A stretch of 64,000 nucleotides of DNA, from positions 1,054,001 to 1,118,000 of the forward strand of contig NZ_CP092588.1 of the NCBI RefSeq assembly GCF_023920225.1. Direction: 5' to 3'. Within the stretch, counting starts at the first letter, position 1. The number at the start of each line of letters is the position of its first letter. The notes below the pieces were generated by a model, which was given only the letters and a program-made list of their open reading frames with translations, was not told the origin of the DNA and searched no databases. This DNA comes from Vibrio gazogenes (GTDB taxonomy: Bacteria; Pseudomonadota; Gammaproteobacteria; Enterobacterales; Vibrionaceae). Below are positions 8,660-16,301 of this stretch, piece after piece. Made by a program: the position numbers and the translations under genes.

Positions 8660-10954
8660 TCACATCTTGTAGTTCAGCGTGAACATGACATTGCGCGGTG
8701 CACCATAGCTCACCGTGTCGAAGTCCCCCTTCTGTAGCGCGTACTTCTTGTCGAACACGTTGTTCAGGTTGACGGCCAGATTGATCGCCTTCGTGATGTC
8801 GTACCGTCCCATTAGGGATACCAAAGCATAGGAACCCTGTTCCCCGCCCGATGTACTCGTCCCAGTATTGGCTGCTTGGTAGAAACGGCTTTGCCACTGA
8901 ATACCGCCGCCGAGCGTCAACTGGTGCCAGTCTCCGGACAACTGGTAGGTATTGAAAAGCTGGGCCGTGGTGCGCGGTAGCTTCGAATTCAGACGCACGC
9001 CATCACCATCTTCCGCCGTGAAGTGAGCGATGCCGGCATAGATGTTCCAACCCGGTATCAGCTCGCCCTGCAAGTCCAGCTCGATGCCGCGTGATTTCGT
9101 GCCATCAGCGCCCTGATAAGCTTGGGATCCACTCGGTGTATAAGTCCCTGCAATCATTTGTGCCGCGTTGTCCAGTTTGGTCTCGAACAAATCCACCGAC
9201 GCATTCAGACGCCCGTCCATGTAAGCCCCTTTGAGGCCGATTTCCTTGGTTTTTCCTTTTGACGGTGTGAGCACGTTGCCGCGACTGTCCCGATAGTCGG
9301 TTTGCGGATTGAATATGTCTGTGTAGCTGACGTAAGTCGAATACGTGTTGTTGATGTCGTAGACCAAACCGGCATACGGCGTGAATTCACCGCTCTTTTT
9401 ATAATGCAATGAGGTGCCATTGACGTTGTCATCAATTTCGTAGTTGCTGAAGCGGCCACCGATAATGAGTTTTAGCGGATCGGCCAGTGAAAACCGGACT
9501 GCGCTATAGATGCCGCTTTGCTTGACTCGGGTGTGGGTTGGTACCGAAGACTTGGCATCGAAGTCAGGGCGGGGATAGGCAGGCCCCAAGTCATAGACAT
9601 TGACCGGTACAAGACCGGCATAGAACGGTGCAATATCCTCTTGGCTCGATGTGCGGCGCGAACTCGTCGCCCCCACCACTAAATCGTGTTGACGACCCTG
9701 CAGTTCAAAAGGACCGCTTGCCATCACATCGAAGGTATTTTGACGGCTGCGACCTCCGGACGCCAGCGCGACCGGATAAGCCCCGGAAGGATAAAAACCT
9801 AGGCCGGTCTCACGATCAGGACGCCCGACCAAACCGAGCAATTCAGCATCATATTCCGTGCGGTACTGGTTAGCCGTGGCTTTGATATTCCAGCCATTGT
9901 CGAAGAAGTGCTCGATCTCGGCAAACGCGGTCTTGAGCGTATTATCCCAGTGGCTCCAGTCCTGCGCGTAGTTCTTACCACGAGAATACTCCGCCTGTGT
10001 ACCGTCGCTGAACCATAGCGGCAAACCACCCCAGGTCGCCCCCTTCGGCGTGATGTCCTGATAGTCATAACCCAGACTCAACGTCGTGCTCTCGGTCAGA
10101 TCCGCCTCGATGATGCCGTAGAACCCTTTCCGCTCCGGCTTATAGCCGTCGAGGTACGAATGGCCGTCTTGATACGTCCCCACGATACGGGCACGAATAC
10201 GACCGTCTTCGGTCAACGGCGTCGAGATGTCAGCCATCCCCCGGTGAGTATCCCAGCTCCCCGCACCGATTGAAGCGGCTGCCGAGAAGTCACGGGTTGG
10301 CCGTTTGCGCACAAGGTTAATGGCAGCCGAAGGATTACCGGTGCCCGTCAGCAAGCCGGAGCCACCGCGTACGACTTCGACCCGCTCATAGAACGCGGTA
10401 TCGAGAGAACCGATGCCACTGCCATTGACGACGTCGCCGACAACAGTGGGAATACCGTCGTACTGAACGTTATTGATCAAAAAGCCACGCGAATAGAAAC
10501 TCGTTCGCTCGCTGTCAGACTGGTACGATGCAATGCCAGTGGTGTTGTCCAGCACACCCTGTACCGAATTCAGTTGCTGATCATCGATGCGCTGACGCGA
10601 GATCACCGTGACCGCCTGTGGTGTTTCCTGCAGTGACAGCGGCAGACGTGTCGCCGCTGCGGTCTGATCGATGGTATAAGCGTCAGTCCCTTCGCCCATA
10701 ACCGTCATGGCCGGCAAGTTCACCGTTTCCTGAGCTGTTTTCTCCCCATCTTTGTTTTGAAGCGGCTCTGACTCGGCGGCGAATGCGCTCTGGGCGCTGA
10801 TGAGAACAACCGCCGCAACAGCAGAACCAAGCACGGTGCGAGGTGTGCTTCTGATAACCCCTTTGTATGGCCCATCGGGCAGAGAGTAGACCGTCGGCTC
10901 TGTGCGCCCATCAATTGACCCACGCAACTTCCCTGTAGTTTTGATATAAACCAT
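8660..10954 (-). CDS. TonB-dependent ferric-siderophore receptor (FhuE/FpvA-like)
   Basis: Outer-membrane receptor for a ferric siderophore, energised by TonB-ExbBD. The 764 residues contain a long N-terminal segment with a signal-like hydrophobic stretch (VLGSAVAAVVLISAQSAFA, cleavage near residue 59) and a TonB-box-like LPAMTVMG. The plug domain shows LSLQETPQAVTVISRQRIDD, the SRGF segment and VEVVRGGSGLLTGTGNPS. A 22-strand-type barrel ends in MFTLNYKM. There is no N-terminal secretin/STN signalling domain, so it should not signal to a sigma/anti-sigma pair; the AraC regulator upstream probably does the sensing. A Fur-box-like sequence overlaps the start codon. The start is uncertain for that reason, but no better ATG precedes the signal sequence. 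Confidence 0.93.
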   Translation of the reverse strand: MVYIKTTGKLRGSIDGRTEPTVYSLPDGPYKGVIRSTPRTVLGSAVAAVVLISAQSAFAAESEPLQNKDGEKTAQETVNLPAMTVMGEGTDAYTIDQTAAATRLPLSLQETPQAVTVISRQRIDDQQLNSVQGVLDNTTGIASYQSDSERTSFYSRGFLINNVQYDGIPTVVGDVVNGSGIGSLDTAFYERVEVVRGGSGLLTGTGNPSAAINLVRKRPTRDFSAAASIGAGSWDTHRGMADISTPLTEDGRIRARIVGTYQDGHSYLDGYKPERKGFYGIIEADLTESTTLSLGYDYQDITPKGATWGGLPLWFSDGTQAEYSRGKNYAQDWSHWDNTLKTAFAEIEHFFDNGWNIKATANQYRTEYDAELLGLVGRPDRETGLGFYPSGAYPVALASGGRSRQNTFDVMASGPFELQGRQHDLVVGATSSRRTSSQEDIAPFYAGLVPVNVYDLGPAYPRPDFDAKSSVPTHTRVKQSGIYSAVRFSLADPLKLIIGGRFSNYEIDDNVNGTSLHYKKSGEFTPYAGLVYDINNTYSTYVSYTDIFNPQTDYRDSRGNVLTPSKGKTKEIGLKGAYMDGRLNASVDLFETKLDNAAQMIAGTYTPSGSQAYQGADGTKSRGIELDLQGELIPGWNIYAGIAHFTAEDGDGVRLNSKLPRTTAQLFNTYQLSGDWHQLTLGGGIQWQSRFYQAANTGTSTSGGEQGSYALVSLMGRYDITKAINLAVNLNNVFDKKYALQKGDFDTVSYGAPRNVMFTLNYKM

Positions 10955-10972
10955 TAAATGATACTCATTTGC
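10954..10972 (-). promoter_or_regulatory. Fur-box-like operator at the receptor gene start
   Basis: On the minus strand GCAAATGAGTATCATTTAA aligns with the 19-bp Fur consensus at about 12 positions, including both central TGA/TCA half-site cores. It lies directly against the ATG of the receptor gene, which fits iron repression of transcription or early elongation. Confidence 0.55.
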
Positions 10973-11012
10973 AATTAGGTGTTTTATTTAATAATAAAAT
11001 TGCATGCGTGTA

Positions 11013-11052
11013 ATGGCGAAATTAGGCCGGATTGTTATTCACTTCGGCCAAA
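11013..11052. promoter_or_regulatory. Candidate AraC operator motifs upstream of the receptor gene
   Basis: ATGGCGAAAT (11013-11022) and TTCGGCCAAA (11042-11051) recur, the second in inverted orientation, as ATGGCGAAAT (12113-12122) and TTTGGCCGAA (12091-12100) in the intergenic region in front of the AraC gene. The shared pair upstream of both the regulator and the receptor fits a binding site for that regulator; this is inference from repetition only. Confidence 0.35.
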
Positions 11053-11195
11053 TACGTTTGCCTCATTCTTTTTGGCTGGATTGCAAAATGAATTGACTTG
11101 ATTGCGCAATATGGAATCCCCTTCACACAGAGCGCTGTATAGAAATGACTGTCACAACGACTCCAGCGTAAGAACGATTCTGGTACGAAACCAAA

Positions 11196-12047
11196 TCAGG
11201 TTAAACCATGCTCGGAAAGTATGATGGCTGGCACAGCCGTCGTCTTTCCGTCGGTCATTCGTTCCGAGATGTATCGCGCTGGGGGCTTGCCGACTGCCTT
11301 GCGGAACATGGTCACGAAACCACTGGCATTTTCGTAACCCAATTCCAACGCCACTGTCTGCACGCTTTCGCCTTTGGTCAGGCGCTGGAGTGCAAGGATC
11401 ACATGCAGTTGCCGACGCCAGCGTCCGAAACTCATACCGATTTCGTTCAGCAACAGTCGACTCATATTGCGCTCACTCATGCCGATGCGGGTAGCCCAAT
11501 CCCCCTTCAATGTTTTGTCTGTGGGATCGGCCAACAGCATCTCCGCGAGATGACGCAATCGCGGATCGTGCGGCATCGGCAGATGAAGGTTTTCTACCGG
11601 AGCTGCCGCCAGCTCATCCAGTAAAGTGGCGATCAACCGATCTTCCCGACTCCCGAGTTCATACAATTTGGGAAAGCCAGCCACCTTAAGCAGCAATTCA
11701 CGTAGCAGCGGCGATACTGAAATCGTGCAGCAGGTTTTTGGCAGATCCGGCGCGGCATCAGGCTCGACGAACAGGCAATAACATTCCGTTTCACCCGCTC
11801 CCCGAGATGAGTGGGGCAAGTTTCCCGGTATCCATACCGCGCACTGCGGCGGCACGATCCAGACACCGTCTTCGACTTCGCAGTTGAGAATACCGCGAAC
11901 GGAGTAAATCAGTTGCGCCTTGTGATGCTGATGACGGGCCTGTTCCCAGTCCTTTGTGACCGATGTAGCACTCAGAGCAACCACAGGCCGGGGGACGTTA
12001 TCAACGTTTCGGGCAGTGCTCAGGTCGGTGATTGTAATGTTAGACAT
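11196..12047 (-). CDS. AraC-family regulator with N-terminal cupin, siderophore island
   Basis: Transcription activator, 283 residues. The N-terminal cupin-like sensor contains HQHHKAQLIYSVRG and WIVPPQCAVWIPGNLPHS (about 35-85). The C-terminal double helix-turn-helix includes IGMSERNMSRLLLNEIG and VALELGYENASGFVTMFRKAVG followed by PPARY. This layout is that of the NimR/YdfH-like AraC subgroup. It lies upstream of and codirectional with the receptor gene, across a 241-bp gap that carries candidate operators, and divergent from the paralogue at 12238. It probably activates the receptor operon in response to the ferric siderophore. Two more regulators of the same layout occur at 18004-18777 and 19708-20439. 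Confidence 0.9.
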   Translation of the reverse strand: MSNITITDLSTARNVDNVPRPVVALSATSVTKDWEQARHQHHKAQLIYSVRGILNCEVEDGVWIVPPQCAVWIPGNLPHSSRGAGETECYCLFVEPDAAPDLPKTCCTISVSPLLRELLLKVAGFPKLYELGSREDRLIATLLDELAAAPVENLHLPMPHDPRLRHLAEMLLADPTDKTLKGDWATRIGMSERNMSRLLLNEIGMSFGRWRRQLHVILALQRLTKGESVQTVALELGYENASGFVTMFRKAVGKPPARYISERMTDGKTTAVPAIILSEHGLT

Positions 12048-12090
12048 AGTCAGTTCTGAACCTCGGTTCGACGATGAGAAGGTGAAATAT

Positions 12091-12122
12091 TTTGGCCGAA
12101 TTGAAAAATATTATGGCGAAAT
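12091..12122. promoter_or_regulatory. Second copy of the candidate AraC operator pair
   Basis: TTTGGCCGAA and ATGGCGAAAT, 12 bp apart, lie 43-75 bp upstream of the AraC start (12047), within the divergent promoter region shared with 12238-12630. See 11013-11052 for the matching pair. Confidence 0.35.
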
Positions 12123-12237
12123 GATGCAATGACGTCCAGCTATCCTACAGGTATCTTAGGCTCAACGATGCTGCCCGTTCTGCTCGCTCGGAGCTGACCA
12201 CCAGCAATTTCTTGTGATGTTCTGAAGGAGTATTGGT

Positions 12238-12630
12238 ATGCAGATTGATACCTCGCAGTTTCCTCTGGTCTGGACGCGATTCAACGCGCCGGGCACCGAT
12301 CCCGACGCCTCGCCTTTTGCCGAGTTCGAGGCATTGCTCGCCCGTAAGACTGTCTTTGTTTTGCTCAACGACGAGGGACTTGATAAAGGCGATCACGAAC
12401 ATTCGCCGGACGAAATGAAACAAACGTCGCGTTGGATGAAACGTCATAAAAGCGAGTTGAAAGCCTTCGTGAAAGCAGCGATCTACATCGAGCCGAATAT
12501 CGCCAAGCGAATGGCAACGAAAGCGTTCTCCTCGGTATATGAGAAGTTCTGGGGTTATCCCATGCTCATGGTTGCGACCAAAGACGAAGCACTGGCTCTG
12601 GCGCAGAAGTTCTTATCAGACGAGACCTGA
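12238..12630 (+). CDS. Conserved small protein, paralogue of 7752-8159
   Basis: Function unknown; 130 residues starting at an ATG preceded by GAAGGAG at good spacing. Shared landmarks with the protein at 7752-8159 are FPLVW at the N-terminus, FAEFEALLARK, a DHEHSPDEMKQTSRWMK block, YEKFWGYPM and EALALAQKF. A histidine-rich HEHSPDE segment (HAHSPEE in the paralogue) could bind a metal, but this is speculation. It is transcribed away from the AraC gene and shares its promoter region, so it is probably in the same iron regulon. The minus-strand ORF 12145-12447 over it is a shadow. Confidence 0.88.
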   Translation: MQIDTSQFPLVWTRFNAPGTDPDASPFAEFEALLARKTVFVLLNDEGLDKGDHEHSPDEMKQTSRWMKRHKSELKAFVKAAIYIEPNIAKRMATKAFSSVYEKFWGYPMLMVATKDEALALAQKFLSDET

Positions 12631-13081
12631 AAGTCCTTCCGGGGATTTTTACCCTGAGTCAAATAGGCTTTCGCCCTTTTCTCTGCAAAAAAAGCCATGA
12701 AATCCGAATCATTAGGGAGAAAACCTCAGGACGAGGTTTTCAGGACAATGTTTTCAGGATTTTCCGGATAGGGACATCCGTAAAATTCGGGACCGAACAG
12801 CACATCACTTAGCTACACAACAAAGATTTTCTGGTGACGCTTGCATCTTACTCAAAGCTCATTCCTCCAGTAAGAGAAAATGCCATAAAGTCAGTATTTT
12901 GTAGAAGCATAATTACAATCTTGCTGAGTAAATTATTTCAACTCCAAATATTCTGTTTTGATCACCGTCTGTCTCCATACATATAACGCTTAGACCGGTG
13001 GCAAAAAATATATGGCACTACATTTTGAGTACCAAAATCCGTGCCATATATTTTTATCAATTGCTTCACATTAATAGGGTC
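12631..13081. repeat. Degenerate element-A remnant and intergenic DNA
   Basis: No gene seen. Around 12763-12850 there is a decayed copy of the structured element A described at 32773: the hairpin TTTTCCGGAT-N6-ATCCGTAAAA occupies the place of CTTTTCCGGGC-N5-GCCCGTAAAAG, with both stem arms changed together, followed by the conserved AAAGATTTTCTGG. The rest is AT-rich. Confidence 0.55.
13004..13055 (-). terminator. Long hairpin terminator of the 13082-14041 gene
   Basis: AAAAATATATGGCAC (13004-13018) and GTGCCATATATTTTT (13041-13055) form a 15-bp stem, and inside it ATTTTG/CAAAAT forms a second 6-bp stem. Read leftward from the hydrolase gene it ends in a T-run, so it should act as an intrinsic terminator. 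Confidence 0.75.
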
Positions 13082-14041
13082 TTACAACGTATGTCGTCTA
13101 TTTTGTTTATCTGATATTTCTACACGGCCTGTTTTTATGGAATTAAATAGGTGTTCAAAAACCACACCAGCTTTACCATTTCCATCATCAAGGAAGTATG
13201 AATGTCCTTTGGGATTATCGTATTTATGATTGACGTTATCACAATCAATAGAAAATACATTATGTTGAGTATTATCCATATTTTCAGGACCAGAATGCCC
13301 CAGCCGTCTTGATGCTACTCTATTTTTTAAATTGGATATTTTACTGGCCCTCAAAGCCAAATCATCAGATGCATAATAAACCGATACATTTCTTGATGAT
13401 TCACTTATTAAATGACCTTTTTCCCCTTTTCCAAGAGATTCGTTAACTATATCAGCCGCCATAAGAATACTATTTCTAAATAACAACGGTGTTCCATCGG
13501 ATAAGTGATATTTATTCCATACGGATAATGTTTCCCGATAAACACGATTTCCCATTGAATGAGCTAGCACATTTATACGTTTTAAACACTGTTTATCATC
13601 AGGCTGTTCATCCCTCCATTTCATGAAAAATTGCAAAGCCCTTGCAAAAGAAAATGCACTCATGTCTGCTGATTCTTGATCATCCCAATAATCTACAACA
13701 ATCCCTAAATCATTGTCGCATGGCCAAATTACAGGTATAACTTGGACTAAATTCTTTTCTTTTTCATCAAACAATTTTTGTAATTTTTCAGTTCTGGGGA
13801 AAATATCTGGTTCAGGCAAATTTGAAAATCCATGAATAAAAAATAATATTTGCTCTGCTGTACTCTCTTTAATCCTTTTGAGCCACTTCGTTGAACCCAA
13901 TTCAATATATTTATCTTTATCGACTCTCTCGCAACAATAAATAGAGTTAGATGGTGCGTTCCTTTTTAAATCAAAATCAAACTCTCGATTTTTCTTAGTT
14001 TGGATAGAAAATTTTGGTTCCCTATTTGTAATAAATAACAT
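13082..14041 (-). CDS. Alpha/beta hydrolase (DUF900-like)
   Basis: Putative serine hydrolase, 319 residues. I choose the ATG at 14041, seven bases after an AAAGGA site, over the upstream ATG at 14086. The oxyanion-hole HGF motif is at residues 70-72 (ILFFIHGF) and the nucleophile elbow AHSMG carries Ser162 within INVLAHSMGNRVY. This matches the DUF900-type hydrolases often found alone in accessory regions. The substrate is unknown and no signal peptide is seen, so it should be cytoplasmic. The gene is markedly AT-rich compared with its neighbours to the left and is followed by a strong terminator and preceded by an attC-like palindrome. Those facts suggest horizontal acquisition, perhaps as an integron cassette. 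Confidence 0.82.
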   Translation of the reverse strand: MLFITNREPKFSIQTKKNREFDFDLKRNAPSNSIYCCERVDKDKYIELGSTKWLKRIKESTAEQILFFIHGFSNLPEPDIFPRTEKLQKLFDEKEKNLVQVIPVIWPCDNDLGIVVDYWDDQESADMSAFSFARALQFFMKWRDEQPDDKQCLKRINVLAHSMGNRVYRETLSVWNKYHLSDGTPLLFRNSILMAADIVNESLGKGEKGHLISESSRNVSVYYASDDLALRASKISNLKNRVASRRLGHSGPENMDNTQHNVFSIDCDNVNHKYDNPKGHSYFLDDGNGKAGVVFEHLFNSIKTGRVEISDKQNRRHTL

Positions 14042-14149
14042 GAAATTTTCCTTTAGGTCATTGATAAATTCCATACATCTATACATACAAAATTCTATTG
14101 ATGTATTACCTATTCATCCTCACTAAAAAAATCCTTAATTATAATTATT

Positions 14150-14345
14150 TGTCATAACAGTTATCAGATAGCATCCTGCCGTATAACATCCCAGTATTGT
14201 GCTGTATAACACAACCTATAACACTAAAAATTATTGTACATATCGCTAAAAATACAAGTGAAATGATAAACCAAATGTGAAATGGGGATAGAAATTACGG
14301 CACTGTGCTGTCTAATCTACCGAATTCTCTTTTTATAAACGAACT
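14150..14345 (-). repeat. attC-like palindromic element upstream of the hydrolase gene
   Basis: On the minus strand the outer ends are TTAGACAGCACAGTGCCGTA (near 14320) and ATGTTATACGGCAGGATGCT (near 14185), closing with ACTGTTATGAC. The ends are complementary over about 10 bp with mismatches and enclose ~110 bp of AT-rich DNA. Two relatives lie at 16057-16110 and 32440-32545, each directly upstream of an accessory gene on the minus strand. Integron attC sites behave this way, but canonical core boxes are imperfect here. Confidence 0.45.
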
Positions 14346-14365
14346 TGAGCGATATGCTTAGGATA

Positions 14366-14460
14366 AGATTTTCTGGTGACGCTTGCATCTCTGAAAGATG
14401 AACTGGTGCACAGAGCATCGATGCCTCTGAAATTAGATACAAAGTCATCCTTGACAGCAT
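14366..14460 (+). repeat. Partial copy of structured element A
   Basis: AAGATTTTCTGGTGACGCTT and the following ATCTCTGAAAGATGAACTGG, GCACAGAGCATCGATGCCTC match the right half of element A (see 32773-33010). The left half is missing. Confidence 0.6.
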
Positions 14461-14483
14461 CGTCGTTTATCCTACACCGTGTG

Positions 14484-14918
14484 CTAGACGTTGCTATTGC
14501 TCGAACTGTTGAATGAGTACATTCGAACTTCATCCCGAGCAAACCAGCCTAGCCTTTCATAAAACTGTTGGGCATTCACATTGTCGTTATACACAAATAA
14601 GTGAGTTTTGGGGACACCAATTTTAGCTAGCGAACGGACTGCTTGGTCAACTAACTCACGACCGAGCTTTCGCCCCCGAAAGTTCGGTGATACTGCTAAA
14701 TGTTGCAAATAGCCTCTACGCCCATCAGTACCAACGAGCACTGCACCGACGATTTCGTGATTAATTTCCGCAACAAAACTTAACTCAGGATTACGCTTTA
14801 AATAGATTGCTATACTTTCTCTTGAGTCAGCATCTCTAATGCTCATACCTTCAGTTTGCCCCCAAAGGGCTATCACTTCGTCATAGTCCGCGATTTCCAT
14901 TTCACGAATTTTTACCAC
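14484..14918 (-). CDS. GNAT-family N-acetyltransferase
   Basis: Acetyl-CoA-dependent N-acetyltransferase with unknown substrate, 144 residues. It starts at a GTG (14918) five bases after AAGGAGAG. The acetyl-CoA binding motif A is clear: LAVSPNFRGRKLGRELVDQA, i.e. the R-x-x-G-x-G/A loop, followed by the beta-bulge strand KTHLFVYNDN and NAQQFYERLGW typical of motif B. The gene is 30 bp from the end of the VOC gene and in the same direction, so they may be co-transcribed. GNAT proteins are among the most common Vibrio integron-cassette cargoes, which agrees with the attC-like hairpins on both sides of this cluster. Confidence 0.9.
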   Translation of the reverse strand: MVKIREMEIADYDEVIALWGQTEGMSIRDADSRESIAIYLKRNPELSFVAEINHEIVGAVLVGTDGRRGYLQHLAVSPNFRGRKLGRELVDQAVRSLAKIGVPKTHLFVYNDNVNAQQFYERLGWFARDEVRMYSFNSSSNSNV

Positions 14919-14948
14919 GTTACTCTCCTTGCGTATACGTTTGTTATG

Positions 14949-15365
14949 CTACCTTTTCGCCATTGGGTGGTCTGGGTTTAATTGAAGAAGATCCCACAAG
15001 TTTCCATACAAATCTTCAAACACAGCTACCGTGCCATAGTCTTGTTCAGTTGGCTCTCGGATGAAGTGAATACCAATCGATTTCATGCGCTCAAAGTCAC
15101 GCCAGAAATCATCAGTATTTAGAAACAGAAATACTCGACCACCGGCTTGATTACCAATGAAATCATGCTGTTCTGGCTTCGAGGCTTTGGCAAGTAACAA
15201 TGTGACACCATGAGAATTTGGTGGCGCGACAACCACCCAGCGTTTGTCTTGTGCAGGTTGATAAGTATCTTCAATCAGTTCAAATTTGAGTTTGTTTACG
15301 TAAAAATCAATTGCTTCATCATAGTCTTTTACAACCAAAGCAATATGGACAATGTTCTGTTTCAT
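14949..15365 (-). CDS. VOC-superfamily (glyoxalase/bleomycin-resistance-like) protein
   Basis: Metal-dependent VOC fold protein of 138 residues; the start is the ATG at 15365, five bases after AAGGAA. Two beta-alpha-beta-beta-beta modules are visible: IVHIALVVKDYDEAIDFYVN (with a metal-ligand His near residue 7) and GGRVFLFLNTDDFWRDFERM, ending GTVAVFEDLYGNLWDLLQLN with the usual terminal Glu. Such proteins act as lyases, dioxygenases or drug-binding proteins; the exact reaction cannot be read from sequence. It belongs to the cassette-like cluster. Confidence 0.9.
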   Translation of the reverse strand: MKQNIVHIALVVKDYDEAIDFYVNKLKFELIEDTYQPAQDKRWVVVAPPNSHGVTLLLAKASKPEQHDFIGNQAGGRVFLFLNTDDFWRDFERMKSIGIHFIREPTEQDYGTVAVFEDLYGNLWDLLQLNPDHPMAKR

Positions 15366-15410
15366 CGTATTCCTTATTGAGGATTTTGACCGGTAGTATG
15401 ATGACCGCAA

Positions 15411-15451
15411 CACCGGACAAATTGAAGCGCAGCGAAAATTTGTTCCGAGTG
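15411..15451 (-). repeat. attC-like imperfect hairpin with bulged bases
   Basis: CACCGGACAAATT (15411-15423) pairs with AATTTGT-T-CCG-A-GTG (15437-15451). The stem is perfect except for two single extra bases, T15444 and A15448, both on one side. Unpaired extrahelical bases on one arm are a hallmark of folded integron attC sites. It sits between the VOC and nucleotidyltransferase genes, where an attC would be expected. Confidence 0.5.
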
Positions 15452-15473
15452 CTTGTGCTTATTATACAAACTG

Positions 15474-16031
15474 TTACAACTTATCCGCCAATTTTTTAAG
15501 GTAAGATTTGGCGAGTTCATTTTTACCTCTGCTTAACCACTTTATACACTCTAAAAGTTCCCAGATTAAGCCTTGGTCACCATTTGTATATGCAGGAAAG
15601 TCTTCGTGCTTTGGTGCAGGAGCATCGGTTAATCGTGACGCCACAGCACCCGTTTTATCAAATAGTACTTTCAAAGGTCTGGAGATATCAAAAGGTTCGC
15701 TTAGATCGAGGCAATGAATCTCTGCACTGGTTAAATCCGTAAAAATGTATTTTGTAAAGTAAGCATTCTCGTTATGAAAGCCTTGATTACGGTAGAAAAT
15801 TTCTTTACCACGCTCAAAAGCCGAGAAGCACTCTTGTGTGGATTTATGGAATTCATTTTGTGTAAGGATCAAAATGTCAACGTCAGATATTCTGTCACCC
15901 GTACCTGCAGCCAATGAGCCTAACAACACTGCGGCAACCACGTTGTCTTCGGAAATAAACGCAGAACAAGCAGATTTAACCAGCTTATTTTGAAGGGGAA
16001 GATTTTCAAGATTCAGTGCTTCTAAACTCAC
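15474..16031 (-). CDS. Nucleotidyltransferase-domain protein
   Basis: Pol-beta-type nucleotidyltransferase of 185 residues, starting at GTG 16031 behind an excellent ACGGAGG site; the longer ORF to 16091 has no ribosome site and would run through the attC-like element. The catalytic motif is present: GS at 38-39 in LLGSLAAGTG and Asp50/Asp52 in RISDVDIL. A helical C-terminal part follows. Such proteins adenylylate or otherwise modify small molecules (aminoglycoside nucleotidyltransferases) or a partner toxin (MNT antitoxins). No HEPN partner is adjacent. It is the first of three codirectional cassette-like genes. Confidence 0.85.
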   Translation of the reverse strand: MSLEALNLENLPLQNKLVKSACSAFISEDNVVAAVLLGSLAAGTGDRISDVDILILTQNEFHKSTQECFSAFERGKEIFYRNQGFHNENAYFTKYIFTDLTSAEIHCLDLSEPFDISRPLKVLFDKTGAVASRLTDAPAPKHEDFPAYTNGDQGLIWELLECIKWLSRGKNELAKSYLKKLADKL

Positions 16032-16056
16032 AGTTGCCTCCGTTTGTATAACAGTG

Positions 16057-16110
16057 ATTAGACAGCATCTCGCTGTATAACATCCCAGCACTGTGCTGTC
16101 TAATTTGTCG
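16057..16110 (-). repeat. attC-like palindrome upstream of the nucleotidyltransferase gene
   Basis: On the minus strand TTAGACAGCA and TGCTGTCTAA form a perfect 10-bp outer stem; GCTG/CAGC pair inside, separated from it by an internal loop, around GGATGTTATA. It is followed by CACTGTTATACAAACGGAGG, leading into the ribosome site of the next gene. The ends resemble those at 14150-14345 and 32440-32545. Confidence 0.5.
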
Positions 16111-16301
16111 CTCGTTCTTTCATAAGTGAACTTGAACGATCTGTTCAGGATAGAATTCTCTCCTTTTCTCGGCAGAGAAAATCAATGATTCAGCCAAACA
16201 ATGTCCAAAACCCGACGATTCCTGTCAACTTCTGTTCAGATATGATTCACAAACCCTTCTAGCATGAATGTTCCCTTTCCTAACCTATGGACAGATTCAA
16301 C

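Noticed and set aside
12145..12447. Leftward 100-codon ORF over the small paralogue
   Set aside because: Antisense to a gene with a good ribosome site and a clear paralogue.
12631..12665. Terminator after the 12238-12630 gene
   Set aside because: GTCCTTCCGGGGATTTTT does not form a convincing stem; only a T-run is present.
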